A stretch of 64,000 nucleotides of DNA from Neobacillus ginsengisoli (lineage in GTDB: Bacteria > Bacillota > Bacilli > Bacillales_B > DSM-18226). The number at the start of each line of letters is the position of its first letter. Position 1 is the stretch's first letter. A program made the translations under genes and the position numbers. Positions 62,111 to 64,000 of the stretch are shown in pieces. Location: contig NZ_JAUSTW010000009.1 of NCBI RefSeq assembly GCF_030813055.1, positions 1-64,000 of the forward strand, read 5' to 3'. The notes beneath the pieces are model-generated. The model saw only the letters and a list, made by a program, of their open reading frames with translations, was not told the origin of the DNA and made no database searches.

Positions 62111-63481
62111 ATGCAACAAAAAATATCGTTTTCAACCTATGTAGTCATCGGAACAATGCTTTTCGGAATGTATTTTGGTGCGGGAAATTTGATTTTTCCT
62201 ATCCAATTAGGACAACTTGCTGGAACAAACTTTTGGCCAGCATTAACTGGCTTTTTAGTAACAGCCATCGGGCTGCCATTTTTAGGAATATTGGCGATTG
62301 GTCTTTCCGGAAGTAACGGACTTCGTGAATTAGCAAGTAGAGTCCATCCGCTATTTAGTGTGGTCTTTGCCATTGCTCTTTACTTAACAATTGGACCATT
62401 TTTCGCCATTCCACGTACAGCAACAGTACCATTTGTAGTCGGTTTTGAACCGTACATAAATCCGGTGCATGCTAGCTTATGGCTAGGACTCTTTAGCTTC
62501 GTATTCTTTGCCATTGTTTACTATTTCTCACTAAATCCTGCAAGAGTTATGGATTATATTGGAAAATATTTAACACCTGCATTTCTAGTCTTTCTGTTTA
62601 TATTAATTGTAACTGCCATCGTCAAGCCAATGGGTCATTTCGGGGAACCTTCAGGGGACTATATTAAGCTTGCATTCATTACAGGTTTTAAAGAGGGCTA
62701 TAATACAATGGATGCCCTTGCATCACTCGCATTTGGTATTGTTGTCATTAATGCCATTAAGGGACAAGGCATCACTAACACAAATGATATAGCCAAAGTA
62801 ACATGGAAATCTGGCATTTTCGCGATGGCTTTAATGATGCTGATATACGGACTTATTACGTATATGGGGGCAACGAGCATACTGGTTATAGGATCATTTG
62901 ATAATGGTGGTCAGATTTTTGCAGCAGTTGCTCAGCACTATTTTGGATCGTTCGGCACGATACTGCTGGCAATTATTATTGTACTTGCTTGTTTAAAAAC
63001 AAGCATTGGTCTTATTACATCATGTAGTGAATTTTTCCATAATATATTTCCTAAAATTAGTTATAAATGGTTTGTACGAATATTATGTATCGTTTCATTT
63101 ACAATCGCAAACTTCGGCTTAAACAATATCATTCAATTCGCAGTGCCAGTATTAATGTTCCTTTATCCGCTAGCAATTGTTCTTATTCTATTGACCCTAT
63201 GCTCGCCATTATTTAATAATAAACATAGCGTTTATGTAGGCTCCATGTTGCTAGCATTCTTTGTAAGTTTCTTCGACGGCTACAGCACATTAGTCGCTAA
63301 TTTACCAAATGCCACTGTCTCATTATTCGATTCCATTAAAGCGTTCTACATGGATTACCTACCACTTTACGGCATTGGTCTTGGCTGGATTTTACCCGCT
63401 TTAATTGGAGCAATCATCGGCTGTTTTTGGCCAAAGGGTGATTTGAGAAATATTAGTAGAAAACACCAACCAGAACTGTAG
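62111..63481 (+). CDS. brnQ: Branched-chain amino acid carrier BrnQ
   Basis: 456-residue sodium-coupled importer of leucine, isoleucine and valine (LIVCS family) with 12 membrane segments. Family marks: the N-terminal GTMLFGMYFGAGNLIFPIQLG, FAIPRTATVPF, GYNTMDALASLAFGIVVI and the late segment LKTSIGLITSCSEFFHNIFP. AGAAGGAG lies eight bases before ATG 62111; a terminator overlaps the stop codon. B. subtilis has several paralogues (BrnQ, BraB), so the specificity may vary. Confidence 0.94.
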   Translation: MQQKISFSTYVVIGTMLFGMYFGAGNLIFPIQLGQLAGTNFWPALTGFLVTAIGLPFLGILAIGLSGSNGLRELASRVHPLFSVVFAIALYLTIGPFFAIPRTATVPFVVGFEPYINPVHASLWLGLFSFVFFAIVYYFSLNPARVMDYIGKYLTPAFLVFLFILIVTAIVKPMGHFGEPSGDYIKLAFITGFKEGYNTMDALASLAFGIVVINAIKGQGITNTNDIAKVTWKSGIFAMALMMLIYGLITYMGATSILVIGSFDNGGQIFAAVAQHYFGSFGTILLAIIIVLACLKTSIGLITSCSEFFHNIFPKISYKWFVRILCIVSFTIANFGLNNIIQFAVPVLMFLYPLAIVLILLTLCSPLFNNKHSVYVGSMLLAFFVSFFDGYSTLVANLPNATVSLFDSIKAFYMDYLPLYGIGLGWILPALIGAIIGCFWPKGDLRNISRKHQPEL

Positions 63482-63505
63482 AGTTTTCCCTACAGTTCTT
63501 TTTTC
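63472..63505 (+). terminator. Terminator of brnQ
   Basis: AGAACTGTAG (63472-63481) pairs with CTACAGTTCT (63490-63499), followed by TTTTT. The left arm overlaps the end of the coding region. Confidence 0.8.
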
Positions 63506-63749
63506 GTAATTGCTTCCGCCATTGAACCGACTCCGATAAATACTAATTTTTATATTTCACGTACCTCCTCTAATAGTTAAGTAGTGAATTTGGAGATTTT
63601 TCATTTTTTCAAATAAACTATATATATCTGTAGTCTAAAAGTTCCACTTAGAAATTAATTCTAATTATTTATTGTTCCTTCTTCAACTCCCCTTTTTTAA
63701 ACAAAATACATGCCATAAGGACTACTCTGAGCTATAACTCTTGCACCAC

Positions 63750-64000
63750 TTAAACAAGTTCTTCAAGTTCAATAAAATAATGATCCTTACGGTAAGACAC
63801 TGCCTCCATGGTTGCTATCAGATTTTGCTTATGATAAATGTCGATTCGATAGAATCCTGTACGATAGTTTCGTTTAATTTCTGTTGCACGGGCTACTATC
63901 TTGTCTCCGGGTTTAGCTGATTCAATAAACTGGATTGTTGTCGAGAGACCTAATGATGTTTTTCCATATGCATTACAGGCTACGGAAAAAGCATGATCTG
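63750..64000 (-). CDS. Hotdog-fold thioesterase (PaaI-like), partial
   Basis: The 3' part of a gene that continues beyond the window: DHAFSVACNAYGKTSLGLST, TIQFIESAKPGDKIVARATE, KRNYRTGFYRIDIYHKQNLIATMEAVSYRKDHYF and the stop at 63750. The pattern (A.N..G, TI.FI..A..GD.l.A.A.e..R..r.g.Y.i.i....) is that of PaaI-type acyl-CoA thioesterases, which hydrolyse (hydroxy)phenylacetyl-CoA and similar thioesters. About 83 residues are visible of a usual 130-140. Confidence 0.8.
   Translation of the reverse strand, partial: DHAFSVACNAYGKTSLGLSTTIQFIESAKPGDKIVARATEIKRNYRTGFYRIDIYHKQNLIATMEAVSYRKDHYFIELEELV

Noticed and set aside
62080..62316. Plus-strand frame overlapping the start of brnQ
   Set aside because: Out-of-frame reading of the brnQ N-terminus; the brnQ frame has the ribosome binding site and the family motifs.

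Overview
The window looks like chromosomal DNA of a low-GC, spore-forming Bacillaceae bacterium (Bacillus, Neobacillus or a relative). Evidence for this: AGGAGG-type ribosome binding sites; a hutP-controlled histidine operon with its antitermination leader; a DUF1002 (YpuA-like) protein; a DUF3231/spore-coat-like remnant and a possible gamma-SASP-like protein; CcpA cre boxes; and LacI/ABC sugar operons without their own ATPase. No rRNA, tRNA or CRISPR array was seen. The species cannot be named from this sequence.

Layout. 1-4.7 kb is mobile DNA: a frameshifted tyrosine recombinase, an IS110-superfamily element with IS1111-type inverted repeats inserted into a copy of a local intergenic repeat, and an intact IS1182-type transposase. 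4.7-15.3 kb is a decaying catabolic island with four amidohydrolases (one frameshifted), a peptide-binding-protein remnant, an AraC-type response regulator without its kinase, an esterase with a one-base frameshift, and an SSS-family transporter split by one stop codon beside its DUF3311 partner. 16.3-25.9 kb holds amino-acid catabolism: a frameshifted hutH, an intact APC permease, HutD, glutamate dehydrogenase, then hutP, an intact hutH and a deleted permease. Both hutH genes have a terminator hairpin in the leader; the one between hutP and intact hutH is preceded by several UAG triplets, the known HutP target. 26-32 kb has a truncated group II intron, a broken darcynin-like gene, a cupin/XRE regulator divergent from D-serine dehydratase (dsdA), and a broken AHSA1 gene.

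32-43.6 kb is the best preserved block: a nine-gene minus-strand carbohydrate operon (glycogen-debranching-type glucosidase, ABC binding protein, two permeases, a second six-hairpin glycosidase, DUF624 protein, Gfo/Idh/MocA dehydrogenase, TIM-barrel isomerase) behind a LacI regulator. Four CGTTT-type operators and a perfect cre box explain its regulation. The substrate is probably an alpha-glucoside or other oligosaccharide; the dehydrogenase and isomerase hint at oxidation of the sugar, but this is inference. 44-50 kb has a coiled-coil protein, a methyltransferase and a complete two-component system next to an FtsX-type ABC transporter. The kinase C-terminus has a degenerate second copy at 16.3 kb.

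50-60.6 kb is a graveyard of short remnants (IS110, serine recombinase, aldo/keto reductases, HxlR, isochorismatase, Excalibur, group II intron domain V) among intact genes (Cof phosphatase, DUF1002, patatin, a small secreted protein, DUF1259). The right end carries a TrmB-type regulator followed by brnQ, and the 3' part of a hotdog thioesterase on the minus strand.

Two patterns run through the window: an interspersed repeat family, some copies carrying a nested hairpin, and a marked contrast between single-lesion pseudogenes in the catabolic islands and the untouched sugar operon and regulatory systems.
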